From CAZPUI01 sp964415525 (GTDB lineage Bacteria > Acidobacteriota > Holophagae > Holophagales > Holophagaceae), in contig CAYQAS010000004.1 of NCBI GenBank assembly GCA_964415525.1, positions 11,503-75,502 of the forward strand: a stretch of DNA of 64,000 nt, read 5' to 3'. Made by a program: the position numbers and the translations under genes. The notes below the pieces were generated by a model. That model was not told where the DNA came from, did no database searches, and was given only the letters and a program-made list of their open reading frames with translations. Shown piece after piece: positions 27,487-36,329 of this stretch (within the stretch, counting starts at the first letter, position 1; every line of letters begins with the position of its first letter).

Positions 27487-28773
27487 CTACTCGTACCGCA
27501 GCGCCTCAATGGGATCCTGCTTCGCCGCCCTCATGGCGGGCCAGAGGCCGAAGGTGAGACCGACGGCGGCGCTGACGCCAAAGCCGAGGGCGCCCGACCA
27601 GAGGGGAGCACTGGCGGGAATCGGCGTGGCCACCCGCACCAGCAGCGCGCCACCCATGCCGATGCCGAGCCCGACCAATCCGCCGACGCAGGTGAGGGCG
27701 ACGGCCTCCAGGAGGAACTGGGCAAGGATGTCCCGCCGAGTGGCGCCCATGGCCTTGCGGATGCCGATCTCCCGGGTCCGCTCCGTGACGCTCACCAGCA
27801 TGATGTTCATGACGCCGACGCCCCCCACCAGCAGGGCCATGGCGGCCACAAGGATGACGCCTGCGGCGATGCCCCCCACCACCTTGTTGAAGGTCGCCAT
27901 CTCGCTCTTGGCGGTGGTGAAGTGGAAGTCGTTCTCATCGCTGGCCTTCAACCCGCGGATCACGCGGAGGGCGGCGATGGCCTGATCGATCATGGCCTCC
28001 TGCTGGGCAGGATCCTTGGGCGTCATGGCAATGCTGACGGCACCGGAGTTGTCCAGCAGGCGGTCCGGGAAGATGTCCCCCCAGGTGGTGATGGGCAGCA
28101 GCACGAAATTGTCCATGCCATCGCCCATGGAACCGCCAAAGGGGGTCATGGTCCCCACCACCGTCACGGCGGTGGGCCCCAGCATGATGCGCCGCCCCAT
28201 GGGGTCCTTGCCCCGGAAGAGCGCCTTGGCCACGTCCGAACCGATGACGCAGACCCGCGCCCGGTGCAGCACATCCGTCTCTGAAAAGAACCGTCCATCT
28301 TCGAGAGGCATGTTGCGCACCTGCTGGAAGCTGGCCCAGGCCCCGCGGATGCTGGGGTCGTTGGCTTCCTGACCCTGCTCATTCTTCACGGTGCCGCGTC
28401 GGGGCGTCATCACGGCATTGACTTCCGGCGTCACCGCCTTGGCCAGGGTCACGGCCCGCGCCAGGGCCTCCGCGTCGCGGAAGGTCAGATCCCGCCGCTT
28501 CTGCTGGGTCATGTCATCCCCATGCCCGCGGCTGTAGTCGTATTTCTGGAAGGTCACGACGGAGGTGCCCAGGCGGGAGAAGGCGCCATTCACCGTTTCC
28601 GTGAAGCCCGCCATGATGCCCACCAGGGCGATCACCGGCGCCACGCCGATGATGATGCCCAGCAGGGTCAGGAAGCTGCGGAGCTTCTGGGAGCTGATGG
28701 AGAAACCCGCCTGGCGGAAGCTCTCCTTGGAGAGGCCGCGGAACATCGTGGTCCAGCTGTTGCGTGGGGCCAT
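27487..28773 (-). CDS. MacB/FtsX-type ABC transporter permease
   Basis: The product is 428 residues. It has the MacB membrane layout: one N-terminal helix in 'LRSFLTLLGIIIGV', a periplasmic domain of about 230 residues, and three C-terminal helices, with 'RTREIGIRKAMGATRRDIL' between them. No nucleotide-binding domain is fused. With the adaptor upstream it should form a tripartite-type exporter of lipids, peptides or drugs. It starts 12 bp after the sister permease, which it resembles in the N-terminal 'KLRSFLTLLGIIIGV' and the 'ERTREIG' loop. Confidence 0.88.
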   Translation of the reverse strand: MAPRNSWTTMFRGLSKESFRQAGFSISSQKLRSFLTLLGIIIGVAPVIALVGIMAGFTETVNGAFSRLGTSVVTFQKYDYSRGHGDDMTQQKRRDLTFRDAEALARAVTLAKAVTPEVNAVMTPRRGTVKNEQGQEANDPSIRGAWASFQQVRNMPLEDGRFFSETDVLHRARVCVIGSDVAKALFRGKDPMGRRIMLGPTAVTVVGTMTPFGGSMGDGMDNFVLLPITTWGDIFPDRLLDNSGAVSIAMTPKDPAQQEAMIDQAIAALRVIRGLKASDENDFHFTTAKSEMATFNKVVGGIAAGVILVAAMALLVGGVGVMNIMLVSVTERTREIGIRKAMGATRRDILAQFLLEAVALTCVGGLVGLGIGMGGALLVRVATPIPASAPLWSGALGFGVSAAVGLTFGLWPAMRAAKQDPIEALRYE

Positions 28774-28785
28774 GGCGTCTACTTC

Positions 28786-30018
28786 CTATTCGGCCCGCAG
28801 GGCGTCGATGACAAGCAGGTTCGAAGCGCGTCGCGCGGGCAGGTATCCCGCGAGGATGCCCACCAGGGTGGAGACCAGAAGCGAGCCGAGCACCAGCTGG
28901 ACCGAGACCGCCGCGGGGAACTCCGTGGCGCTTCGGATGGCCACCACGATGGCAGAGCCCAGAATGATCCCCACCACCCCGCCAGCGGAGGAGAGCATGG
29001 CCGCTTCCAGCAGAAACTGCAGCTGGATGTGGCGCTTGCGAGCGCCAATGGCGCGGCGCTGGCCGATCTCCTGGGTGCGCTCCGCCACACTCACCAGCAT
29101 GATGTTCATGATCACCACGCCGCCCACCGTCAGACTGATGCTGCTGATGAGGATCATCACGCTGAACGCGACGCCCGTGATGGTCTTCCAGAGGTTCAGC
29201 AGTGCTTCCTGAGTGACCAGGCCGAAGGGGTCTGGAGCGCGGAAGCCCGTGTGGCGCATGGCGCGCATCAGGACTCGGACTTCATCCTGGCTCGCTTCCA
29301 GGTTGGCGGGTCCTCCCCGGGCCTTGATGTTCAGCGCCACGCTCTCCCCCGGCACCATGAAGCCCTGCCGGTAGACGCTCATGGGCACATAGATGGTTCC
29401 GTCGGGATTATTGCCGATGTCCAAGCCGCCCCCCTTCTTGGGCATCACCCCGATCACCCGAAAGGGGATGCCCCGACAGAGAATCGTGCGGCCGAGGGGA
29501 TCCACGGTGGGAAACAGCGCCGCGCGCGTGTCCTCGCCGATGACGGCCACATGGGCTCCGGCGCGATCCTCGGTGTCGGCAAAGAAGGCCCCGCTTTCCA
29601 CCGCCTGGCTGAACACGCGGTTATGGTTCCCAGTCACGCCCACCAGGTTGATGTTCTGGATGCGCTTGGAACCGGACCGGACATCCACGGAATCATCCGC
29701 ACTGGCGGCCACTTCCTGGGTATTGGGAAGCTCCGAATCCTTGATCTTCTCGTAATCGGAATAGGTGATCTTGGGGCGCTTGAGGGCGTTGATCCATTCC
29801 TTGCGGCCCATGATGATGCCGAAGCGGGTCACCACGTAGACATCGGGCGAGAAGGTCTCCATCTCCTTGGCGACCGAGCGGTTCAAGCCGCCGATGCCGC
29901 CCACGACCACGACGATGGTCATGACGCCGATGATGATGCCGAGCAGGGTGAGAAAACTGCGGAGCTTGTGGGCACGGAGACTCTTGAGAGCCAGCTGGAG
30001 CAGGTCTTGGCGACGCAT
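28786..30018 (-). CDS. MacB/FtsX-type ABC transporter permease
   Basis: The product is 410 residues. It begins 'LALKSLRAHKLRSFLTLLGIIIGVMT' and ends with three membrane helices around 'ERTQEIGQRRAIGARKRHIQ', as in MacB-type permeases. The periplasmic part includes 'NVGVTGNHNRV'-like and 'GRTILCRGIPFRVIGVMPKKGGG' segments typical of MacB_PCD domains. It starts three bases after the adaptor stop and is followed closely by a second permease, suggesting a heterodimeric channel. The ATPase normally encoded in such an operon is missing here. Confidence 0.88.
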   Translation of the reverse strand: MRRQDLLQLALKSLRAHKLRSFLTLLGIIIGVMTIVVVVGGIGGLNRSVAKEMETFSPDVYVVTRFGIIMGRKEWINALKRPKITYSDYEKIKDSELPNTQEVAASADDSVDVRSGSKRIQNINLVGVTGNHNRVFSQAVESGAFFADTEDRAGAHVAVIGEDTRAALFPTVDPLGRTILCRGIPFRVIGVMPKKGGGLDIGNNPDGTIYVPMSVYRQGFMVPGESVALNIKARGGPANLEASQDEVRVLMRAMRHTGFRAPDPFGLVTQEALLNLWKTITGVAFSVMILISSISLTVGGVVIMNIMLVSVAERTQEIGQRRAIGARKRHIQLQFLLEAAMLSSAGGVVGIILGSAIVVAIRSATEFPAAVSVQLVLGSLLVSTLVGILAGYLPARRASNLLVIDALRAE

Positions 30019-30021
30019 GAC

Positions 30022-31242
30022 CTACTTCTCTTCTTCCTTGTTCTTGTCCTTGCTCTTCCCCAGGTCCTTGGCCTTGGCGGGCTTCACGGCCTCGCCGCCC
30101 TTGAGCTCGCGCAGGGCGCGGAAAGGGCCGGTGATGACCGTCTCGCCGCCCTTGAGGCCTTCGGTCACTTCCACATTGAGTTCGCCCAGCAGGCCGGTCG
30201 TTACGGGCATGAACTTGGCTTTCCCGGCCTCCACCACATACACGCCCTCCTCATCCTTGGGCGCCTTCCCGGCTTCCGCCTTCTTCTCCTTCATCACCAC
30301 CGCCTGGAGGGGCACCGCCAGCGCTTTCTCCCTGCGACCGGTGAAGACATCCGCCTGGGCGCTGAGGCCCGGCTTGATGGTGAGGGGCGGGTTCTTGATC
30401 CAGACCTTCACCTTGAACTTCGTGGCCTCATTCCCGGTCTTGAGGAGCGGGCTGCCGCCGACCTCGGTGACTTCGCCCTCGAAGATCTGGTTCGGATAGG
30501 CATCGATGCGCACCTGGGCGGTCTGCCCCAGCTTCACGCTCGGGATGCTGGCCTCGTCTACTTCCATCTCCGCTTCCACCTTGCTCATGTCGGAGATGGT
30601 CAGGAGCACGGTCCCGGCCTGATTCTGCACGCCCACCACCGCCGTCTCGCCCTGCTCGATGCGCCGGGCGGTGACCACACCGTCGATGGGGGAGGTGATG
30701 GTGGTCTTCCGCAGACTGTCCCGGGACTGGGCCAGCTCGGCTCGGGACTGTTCGACCCGACGCTGGGAGCCCTGGGTGCTCGCCTCAGCCGTGGCGAGGC
30801 TCGTGCGGGCCTGTTCGAACTCGGCCACGCTGATGATGCCGGCCTTGCGGTTGGCCTCGGCACGGGCAAAGTCGCTGCGCGCCTGGGTCAGGCGTACCTT
30901 GGACTGTTCCGCATCGTGCAGCACCGCCTGGACGCTGGCCTCGATGCCCTGAACCGCCGCCTTGGCGCGAACGGGATCGATCTCCAGCAGGAACTGGCCC
31001 GCCTTGACGCGGTCGCCCTCCTTCACGGTCAGCTGCGTCACCTGGCCCATCATGTTGGCGGTGATCTCCACCTTCTTGACCGCCTGGATCTTGCCATTGG
31101 CGCTCACCTTGGACTGAAGGTCCTCCCGCCCCACGGCGACCGTCTGCACCGATTGGCCACTGTCGCCCCTGGACATGGCGGCACCCGCGATGATGACGAC
31201 TCCCAGGCCGCCCACGATCCAGAACCATTTCTTGCGCGTCAT
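30022..31242 (-). CDS. Periplasmic adaptor (MacA/HlyD-type membrane fusion protein)
   Basis: The product is 406 residues. A membrane anchor (about residues 7-24) is followed by a lipoyl-like half motif 'VEITANMMGQVTQLTVKEGDRVKAGQFLLEID', a long helical hairpin (about 95-200) and a second half motif 'SPIDGVVTARRIEQGE'. Beta-barrel and membrane-proximal domains follow. The C-terminus is Lys/Glu/Asp-rich ('KDLGKSKDKNKEEEK'), unusual but soluble. The ATG at 31242 is taken; a GTG directly before it is possible. First gene of the adaptor-permease-permease operon, divergent from the Fur-family gene. Confidence 0.9.
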   Translation of the reverse strand: MTRKKWFWIVGGLGVVIIAGAAMSRGDSGQSVQTVAVGREDLQSKVSANGKIQAVKKVEITANMMGQVTQLTVKEGDRVKAGQFLLEIDPVRAKAAVQGIEASVQAVLHDAEQSKVRLTQARSDFARAEANRKAGIISVAEFEQARTSLATAEASTQGSQRRVEQSRAELAQSRDSLRKTTITSPIDGVVTARRIEQGETAVVGVQNQAGTVLLTISDMSKVEAEMEVDEASIPSVKLGQTAQVRIDAYPNQIFEGEVTEVGGSPLLKTGNEATKFKVKVWIKNPPLTIKPGLSAQADVFTGRREKALAVPLQAVVMKEKKAEAGKAPKDEEGVYVVEAGKAKFMPVTTGLLGELNVEVTEGLKGGETVITGPFRALRELKGGEAVKPAKAKDLGKSKDKNKEEEK

Positions 31243-31363
31243 CACAGAAACTCCCCGCCACAGATGGACCCTTTCTATTCGGGTGTACGGGGCTCTGGTT
31301 TAGCGCGAGGCACTCCGGAAGGCAGGCGTGGCGGCAGCTTCCTCCGAATCACCGCGAGCCCTA

Positions 31364-31369
31364 TAGAAT
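31364..31369 (+). promoter_or_regulatory. -10 element of the Fur-family gene
   Basis: TAGAAT (within TATAGAAT) is followed by GGGCGG and then the ATG at 31376. The six-base gap puts the transcription start at the ATG, so the mRNA is probably leaderless. Confidence 0.55.
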
Positions 31370-31375
31370 GGGCGG

Positions 31376-31810
31376 ATGGCCCGCCGATGTTGTTCCTCTG
31401 AGCCCGAGCCCACGCCCCTCAAGGAGGCCGGTCTGAAGCGGACGGCTCAGCGGGAGGCCATCCTCGCCGCCCTGGAGGCGTCCGACCGCCCCCTGACAGT
31501 GGAGGAAATCCGCCAGCGGCTCGGCGATACATCCTCCGGCGTGCCCACCATCTATCGCAACCTTCAGCGATTCGTGGAGGAGGGCTGGGCGGAGGCCTTG
31601 CCGAGCACGGACCAGGTGCTGCGCTATGTCCGCTGCCGCAGCCGGGAGCACCATCACCACATCCTCTGCGAAATCTGCGGCCGGGTGGCGGAGGTGGAGG
31701 GCTGCGGCCTGGAGGCCGTGCTCCTGGACCTGGAGCGCCGGAGCGGTTTCCGTATCGAGCGCCATCAACTGAACCTGTCGGGCCGCTGCGCCCACTGCCA
31801 GGAAGCGTGA
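31376..31810 (+). CDS. Fur-family transcriptional regulator
   Basis: The product is 144 residues. The winged-helix part has 'TAQREAILAALEASDRPLTVEEI' and 'SGVPTIYRNLQRFVEEGW'. The dimer part has 'REHHHHILCEICGRVAEVEGC' and 'LSGRCAHC', giving the two Cys-x2-Cys zinc pairs and the His cluster of Fur/Zur/PerR proteins. Which metal it senses cannot be told. A Cys pair near the N-terminus (RRCCS) is unusual. The operator-like palindrome before the TonB receptor gene 1.1 kb downstream is a possible target. It is divergent from the adaptor operon. Confidence 0.9.
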   Translation: MARRCCSSEPEPTPLKEAGLKRTAQREAILAALEASDRPLTVEEIRQRLGDTSSGVPTIYRNLQRFVEEGWAEALPSTDQVLRYVRCRSREHHHHILCEICGRVAEVEGCGLEAVLLDLERRSGFRIERHQLNLSGRCAHCQEA

Positions 31811-32016
31811 TCACGGAGGTCGAGACCCTCCGGTCTGTCTTCCTTTCGGACACCTGATCGAAGACCGGACAGCGTAGCCCTGTCCCCACAAAACACATCT
31901 ATTACATCAAAAGGCCTTACGCGTTGGCACAGAACGGGCAATAGGGGAGACATGCAACCACGGCGCTCAGCCTTCGGCCCTGCGCTTTCATCCACCCTCT
32001 TTCAATGGAGCATCCC

Positions 32017-32322
32017 ATGCCCACCAATACGCTCGACCCCCAGACCGCGACCCCCACCAGCCTGATGGCCGGCGGCTGGACCCCCTTCCGCGCCCTGACC
32101 CCCGCGGATCTTGCGGTCTTCAACGAGGCGCAGAAGCCCCTCGGCGTGGACTACACCCCCAAGCAGGTCGCCACTCAGGTGGTGGCGGGCATCAACTACT
32201 GCTTCCGTTGCGAAGCCAAGGCGGTGGTTCTGCACCCGGAGCCCTACCCGGCCCTGGTCTACATCTACAAGCCGCTCAAGGGCGCGCCGATCGTCACCGA
32301 GATCAAGCGGATCAACGCATAG
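32017..32322 (+). CDS. Stefin-like cystatin (cysteine-peptidase inhibitor)
   Basis: The product is 101 residues. The central motif Gln54-Val-Val-Ala-Gly58 in 'ATQVVAGINYCF' is the papain-binding hairpin of cystatins. A Gly-Gly pair near the N-terminus (residues 19-20) and 'VYIYKPLKG' toward the end align with the N-terminal glycine and second binding region of eukaryotic stefins. There is no signal peptide, as in stefins, so it is probably cytoplasmic. The ATG at 32017 has GGAG seven bases upstream. It sits between the Fur-family gene and the TonB receptor; the target peptidase is unknown. Two Cys residues (62, 65) just after the motif are unusual. Confidence 0.75.
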   Translation: MPTNTLDPQTATPTSLMAGGWTPFRALTPADLAVFNEAQKPLGVDYTPKQVATQVVAGINYCFRCEAKAVVLHPEPYPALVYIYKPLKGAPIVTEIKRINA

Positions 32323-32456
32323 CCCCGCCGGGGCAGCAACCCCACCCTGCCTGCCGGGAACCGCCTGCTTCGCTGCAGCGGTTCCCGGTGGACGCGTACC
32401 AACGTCCAGGAAAGGAGGATTCTCGGGACGGCTCTTCCCTGGTTCTGTCACAAATA

Positions 32457-32494
32457 GAAACCGATTCCATCTAAAGTGGAAATGGTTTTCATTT
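32457..32494 (+). promoter_or_regulatory. Inverted-repeat operator candidate upstream of the TonB receptor
   Basis: GAAACCGATTCCA (32457-32469) is mirrored by TGGAAATGGTTTTC (32477-32490) around a 7-base spacer, and the right arm overlaps a second palindrome AAATG-N5-CATTT. The AT-rich character stands out from the surrounding DNA and resembles Fur-family boxes. It ends about ten bases before the receptor ATG. Confidence 0.5.
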
Positions 32495-32503
32495 GGACAC
32501 TCG

Positions 32504-34870
32504 ATGCACCCAGCCCGCCTGACCCTCCTTCTCGCCACCTTGCCCCTTGCCGCGGGCGCCGCCTCCAGCAGCGCCGCCACACTAAGGGGCACAATCCCGA
32601 ACGGAGCGAAAGTTCGGGTCTTCCTGCTCCATCCCGTAAGCGGTTTCCGGCAGACGGTGACGACAGATCCCGAGGGGCGCTTCGTCTTCCACAATGTGCC
32701 CTTCAACGACTACCACCTCGAGGTGAAGGCGCCCGGTTTCAGGGAGATCCACCGCGAGGTGGAACTGCGGGTCAGCCTACCGGTGGAACTGCGCCTGGAG
32801 CTGAAGCCCCTGGGGGAGACGGTGGAGGTCACGGAGACGCTCTCCATGGTGGAGACGCACCCCACGGTGCACCTCGACGTGGACAGCTCGCTCATCCGCC
32901 TGACCCCAGCCGTCGTGCAGAGCCGGGCCATGGAATCCATCCTGCTGGCCACACCGGGCTTCACCGCCGATGACAACGGGCGCTTCCACTTTCGGGGAAG
33001 TCACGGACAGATGACCTACGTCATCGACGGCGTGCCCCTGTCGGACCAGACCCACGCCACCTTCAGCCAGAGCCTGGATCCCGCCCAGGTGCAGAGCCTG
33101 GAGGTCCTCACCGGCGGCATCGCGGCGGAGTTCGGCGGCAAGCCCGTGGCAGTGGTGAACCTCACCACGAAGAGTGGCCTAGGCTCCGAACGGCCGGAAG
33201 GGGAAGCCAGCTTCGGGACGGGAAGCCAGCGCACCCGGGAGGGCGCCTTCAGCTTCCGCACCGGCACCACCTCCTTCGGCACCTTCATCACCGGCGCCAT
33301 CAGCGGCACCGACCGATTCCTGGATTCGCCGGATTTCCAGAACCAGCACAACACCGGCCGCACCGGGCGGCTCTTCTCTCGCTTCGACTGGATCCTCTCG
33401 GACCGCGACACCTTGCGCCTGTCCCTGACCGGCGGACGCACCGACCGGGATGTGGTGAACCTCCCCAGCCAGCAGGCCCGGGGGGCCGACAGCCGCTTGA
33501 GGACGACGGATGCCAACGTGTCCGCCGCCTGGTCCCGCCTGCTCAGCCCGAACCAGAGCCTGGAGACGTCGGTCTTCTTCCGCCGCGCCACGAGCCGTCT
33601 CACTCCGACTACGGACCTTCAGGAAGGCTTCGCCGCAGGCGGTCCGGACCAGCCGGTGTGGGCGAGCCAGCAGCGAAGCTTGGAGAACCGCGGCTTCAAC
33701 CTGGCCTTCACCCAGCGCTACGGCGCCGAGAGCACCTTCAAGACCGGGCTGCAGCTCACCCAGTTCCCACTCGACGAGCGCTTCCACTTCGCCATCACCG
33801 ATGATGCCCTCGTGGCGCCGGACAGCGGGCTCCATCCCTTCACCTCCGCCGGCGGCGGGCACCTCTTCCGCTTCCAGGGCGGAGCGACGCCAACCCTGGC
33901 CAGCGCCTTCGCCCAGACGGATCAGCACCTGGGCCATCTCTTCCTCTCCGGCGGCCTGCGCCTGGACCGCTGGACGGCGCCGGGCGTCACCGAAACCGAG
34001 CTGCAGCCGAGGTTTGGCATTTCCTACACCTTCGGCGACCACGGCCCGACCCTGCGGGCCAGTGCCGACCGTCTGCTCGTCACCCCCGACCGCGAGAACC
34101 TCGCCCTATCCAGCAGCCGCGAGGCGGCGGCCCTCGGCGATGCCCCCGCCTCCGAGCCCGTGCGTCCGGAGGTGCAGACCAGCCTCTCCCTGAGCCTGGA
34201 GCACCAGCTCGGCAAGTGGGGCCGGATCCTGGTGGAGAGCTGGCGCAAACACAGCCGCAACATGGCGGATGTCGAACAGTTCCTCAACACCGGCATCGAG
34301 TTCCCGATCACCTTCGCCCATGGCCGCGCCCAGGGCTGGAACGTGCGCTTCGACCTGCGGGGCAGCGGCGGTTGGAGCACCTACCTGAGCCTGGGCCGCA
34401 CTCGAGCCGAAGTGGAGGGGGCGATGACCGGCGGCCTGGCCCTTCACCTGGGAGCAGGGGAGGAGGAAGGCACGGGTCGGCGGCTCGTGGACCACGACCA
34501 GAAACTCGCGGGGCAGCTGGGGCTGAAGTTCGAGCAGGAGGGCGCCTGGGTGCTCCTTCTGGGCCGGTATGACTCCGGCCTCGTGGCAGGCGATCCGGAG
34601 CCCGCCCACGGGAATCCCGATCTGGCGTTCGGCCTGACGCATCTGCGCTGGGACGGTCGGGATCAGGTCTGGCGCGTGGAGCCCCGCACCACCTGGGATC
34701 TCAGCGCCGGCCACGCCTTTGCGTTGGCGAACCGGCGCCGGGTAGAACTCTCCCTGAATGCGATGAACCTCACCGACAAGCACACCCTCTACAACTTCCT
34801 CAGTCACCGCGGCGGCACCCACGTGTTTCCGGGGCGCACCGTGGCGGCGAGGGTGAAGTTCGGCTGGTAG
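32504..34870 (+). CDS. TonB-dependent outer-membrane receptor with carboxypeptidase-like N-terminal domain
   Basis: The product is 788 residues. A signal peptide (MHPARLTLLLATLPLAAGAASS) is followed by a carboxypeptidase-regulatory-like Ig domain (about 25-110, 'GRFVFHNVPFNDYHLEVKAPGF'). A plug domain follows (about 110-230, 'RGSHGQMTYVIDGVPLSDQ' and 'LEVLTGGIAAEFGGKPVAVVNLTTKSG'). The remainder is beta-barrel and ends in an aromatic residue (VKFGW). Such receptors import metal chelates, vitamins or oligomers using TonB energy. The palindrome before the start suggests metal-dependent regulation. No ExbB/ExbD/TonB genes are nearby. Confidence 0.9.
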   Translation: MHPARLTLLLATLPLAAGAASSSAATLRGTIPNGAKVRVFLLHPVSGFRQTVTTDPEGRFVFHNVPFNDYHLEVKAPGFREIHREVELRVSLPVELRLELKPLGETVEVTETLSMVETHPTVHLDVDSSLIRLTPAVVQSRAMESILLATPGFTADDNGRFHFRGSHGQMTYVIDGVPLSDQTHATFSQSLDPAQVQSLEVLTGGIAAEFGGKPVAVVNLTTKSGLGSERPEGEASFGTGSQRTREGAFSFRTGTTSFGTFITGAISGTDRFLDSPDFQNQHNTGRTGRLFSRFDWILSDRDTLRLSLTGGRTDRDVVNLPSQQARGADSRLRTTDANVSAAWSRLLSPNQSLETSVFFRRATSRLTPTTDLQEGFAAGGPDQPVWASQQRSLENRGFNLAFTQRYGAESTFKTGLQLTQFPLDERFHFAITDDALVAPDSGLHPFTSAGGGHLFRFQGGATPTLASAFAQTDQHLGHLFLSGGLRLDRWTAPGVTETELQPRFGISYTFGDHGPTLRASADRLLVTPDRENLALSSSREAAALGDAPASEPVRPEVQTSLSLSLEHQLGKWGRILVESWRKHSRNMADVEQFLNTGIEFPITFAHGRAQGWNVRFDLRGSGGWSTYLSLGRTRAEVEGAMTGGLALHLGAGEEEGTGRRLVDHDQKLAGQLGLKFEQEGAWVLLLGRYDSGLVAGDPEPAHGNPDLAFGLTHLRWDGRDQVWRVEPRTTWDLSAGHAFALANRRRVELSLNAMNLTDKHTLYNFLSHRGGTHVFPGRTVAARVKFGW

Positions 34871-35062
34871 GGGCCGCCAACGTCCGCTTCAGGGGCAGTC
34901 CCGTGCGCTGGCAGACCCAGTGATGCGGCGCGCGCGGCAGTGATTCACACGCATTTCTTCACTCGAGCCGCAAACCGAGGCTGGTGATGACGCCGCCCTT
35001 GCCAAGGCGGAATATGAGAACGTCGACCCCGGCTCAAAGGACAGATTCTGGCGGTAGATCAA

Positions 35063-35706
35063 CTAGCGAAGCGCTTCCTCCGTGTGGTCCTTTCGCATGT
35101 CGATGGCCTCGGTGTAATCGCCCAGACCGCTGGTGTGCGACAGCAGGTGCCGGATCGTGATGCGCTTCCAGACTGCCGGGGCATCGGGGAAATGCCTGCG
35201 AATGCTGTCACCCAGGCTGAGCTTGCCTCCTCCAGCAGCATCAGCACGGCCATGGCCGTGTATTGCTTGCCCGTGGAGCCCGACTGGAACACGGTCTCGG
35301 GCGTCAGAGGCACCTGGTGCTCCAGGTTCGCCATGCCGTTGCCCTTGGAGAACAGCACCTGCCCCTTGCTGAAAATCGCCACGGCAATTCCAGGGATCTT
35401 GCGCTCTTTCATCTGCGCCGCCAGATAGGCATCCATGGCGGCGGTGCGATCCGTGCTTGCGGTCGCAGGTGCTGCCGCCCGGCTCAGTTTGAAGGGGAAG
35501 GACTGCCCCTCCTGGGTGAAGCTGCCGGACAGCGACTGTCCATCGGGGGAGAGTTCACGTGCGAGGGTTGGACACCCGGGTACGCCACCGATAACGAAGG
35601 AAACCTTGGCTCCCTGAAGGGCCACGTTTTCCAGAGGCACATCCTTGGCCCCTGATCGGGGATGGATATGCGGCCGCCCGAAACGCCCTTTTCCTGGGAC
35701 ATCGCG
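35063..35706 (-). pseudogene. Decayed serine hydrolase (beta-lactamase family) remnant
   Basis: The reading contains 'SGSTGKQYTAMAVLMLLEE', the Ser-x-x-Lys active site of class C-like hydrolases. After 'LLEE' the family sequence continues only in another frame ('GKLSLGDSIRRHF ... RHLLSHTSGLG'), so a base has been lost near 35226. Upstream, 'GGRISIPDQG' and 'PLENVALQGAKVSFVIGG' also lie in different frames, a second shift near 35652. The gene stops at a TAG (35063-35065) well before the Tyr and C-terminal motifs, and its N-terminus is missing. A strand of about 190 bp between here and the TonB receptor gene shows nothing. Confidence 0.8.
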
Positions 35707-35756
35707 CCCTCAAGGGAGCAGGCGATCCCTCATGCGGAGGCGATGCAGAAATGAAC

Positions 35757-36329
35757 TCAGGAGAAGGGGATGAGGGGTTTCCGGCGCCGGATGATCCACC
35801 GGGCGAGACGCGTGGTCAGGACGAAGCAGAACAGGGATATGGCGATGCTGATGGGGATGATCCAGTAGCCCAGCAGTTCGCGTTCGGACCACGAACCCGG
35901 ATCGATGCCATAGAGGAAGAGGCCGTGGCCGACGAAGAGGCCGGTCTTCGCAGGCAGGAAAGGCTTCACCAGAGCCACCACCAGGAAGGCGAGCCCCGTG
36001 AGGTAGCCGTAGAAGACCAGCGCCGCAGTGGCAAAACCCATTAGGCCCCGCAGGGACCAGCGGCAGGCGGCGCGGATCAAGTCCAGGGGCCCGCTGCCAT
36101 GGGCGGCGCGGGAGAGCAGACCCTCCACGCGGTAGCTGTCCGCAAGGGCCTCGGCGGGGCCCAGGCGCGAGAGCACGGCCGCCACCGATTCCCCACCCAC
36201 CTCCACATGTTCCTGGATGAGGCAGCGAATGTCGGAAACGATCTCGTCCTTCTCACCGGGATCGGCCTCCCCTAATGCGCGGCAGAGACGGGCCAGGTAC
36301 AGGTCCACGGAGGCAGGCAGGGACGTCAT
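35757..36329 (-). CDS. HAAS-domain (DUF1700-like) membrane protein
   Basis: The product is 190 residues. The N-terminal 80 residues ('YLARLCRALGEADPGEKDEIVSDIRCLIQEHVE' then 'LSRLGPAEALADSYR') are the HAAS pattern, a helical domain that couples to PadR regulators. Two to three membrane helices follow (about 95-125 and 150-175). It overlaps padR by four bases, a standard PadR/HAAS operon. It probably transmits or modulates an envelope signal; the ligand is unknown. Confidence 0.82.
   Translation of the reverse strand: MTSLPASVDLYLARLCRALGEADPGEKDEIVSDIRCLIQEHVEVGGESVAAVLSRLGPAEALADSYRVEGLLSRAAHGSGPLDLIRAACRWSLRGLMGFATAALVFYGYLTGLAFLVVALVKPFLPAKTGLFVGHGLFLYGIDPGSWSERELLGYWIIPISIAISLFCFVLTTRLARWIIRRRKPLIPFS

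Noticed and set aside
24935..27985. 1016-codon plus-strand open frame
   Set aside because: Antisense to the propeller kinase and a permease; Pro/Arg-rich with no recognisable motif.
28522..31401. 959-codon plus-strand open frame
   Set aside because: Antisense to the adaptor and permease genes, with His/Asp/Leu-rich shadow composition and no domain.
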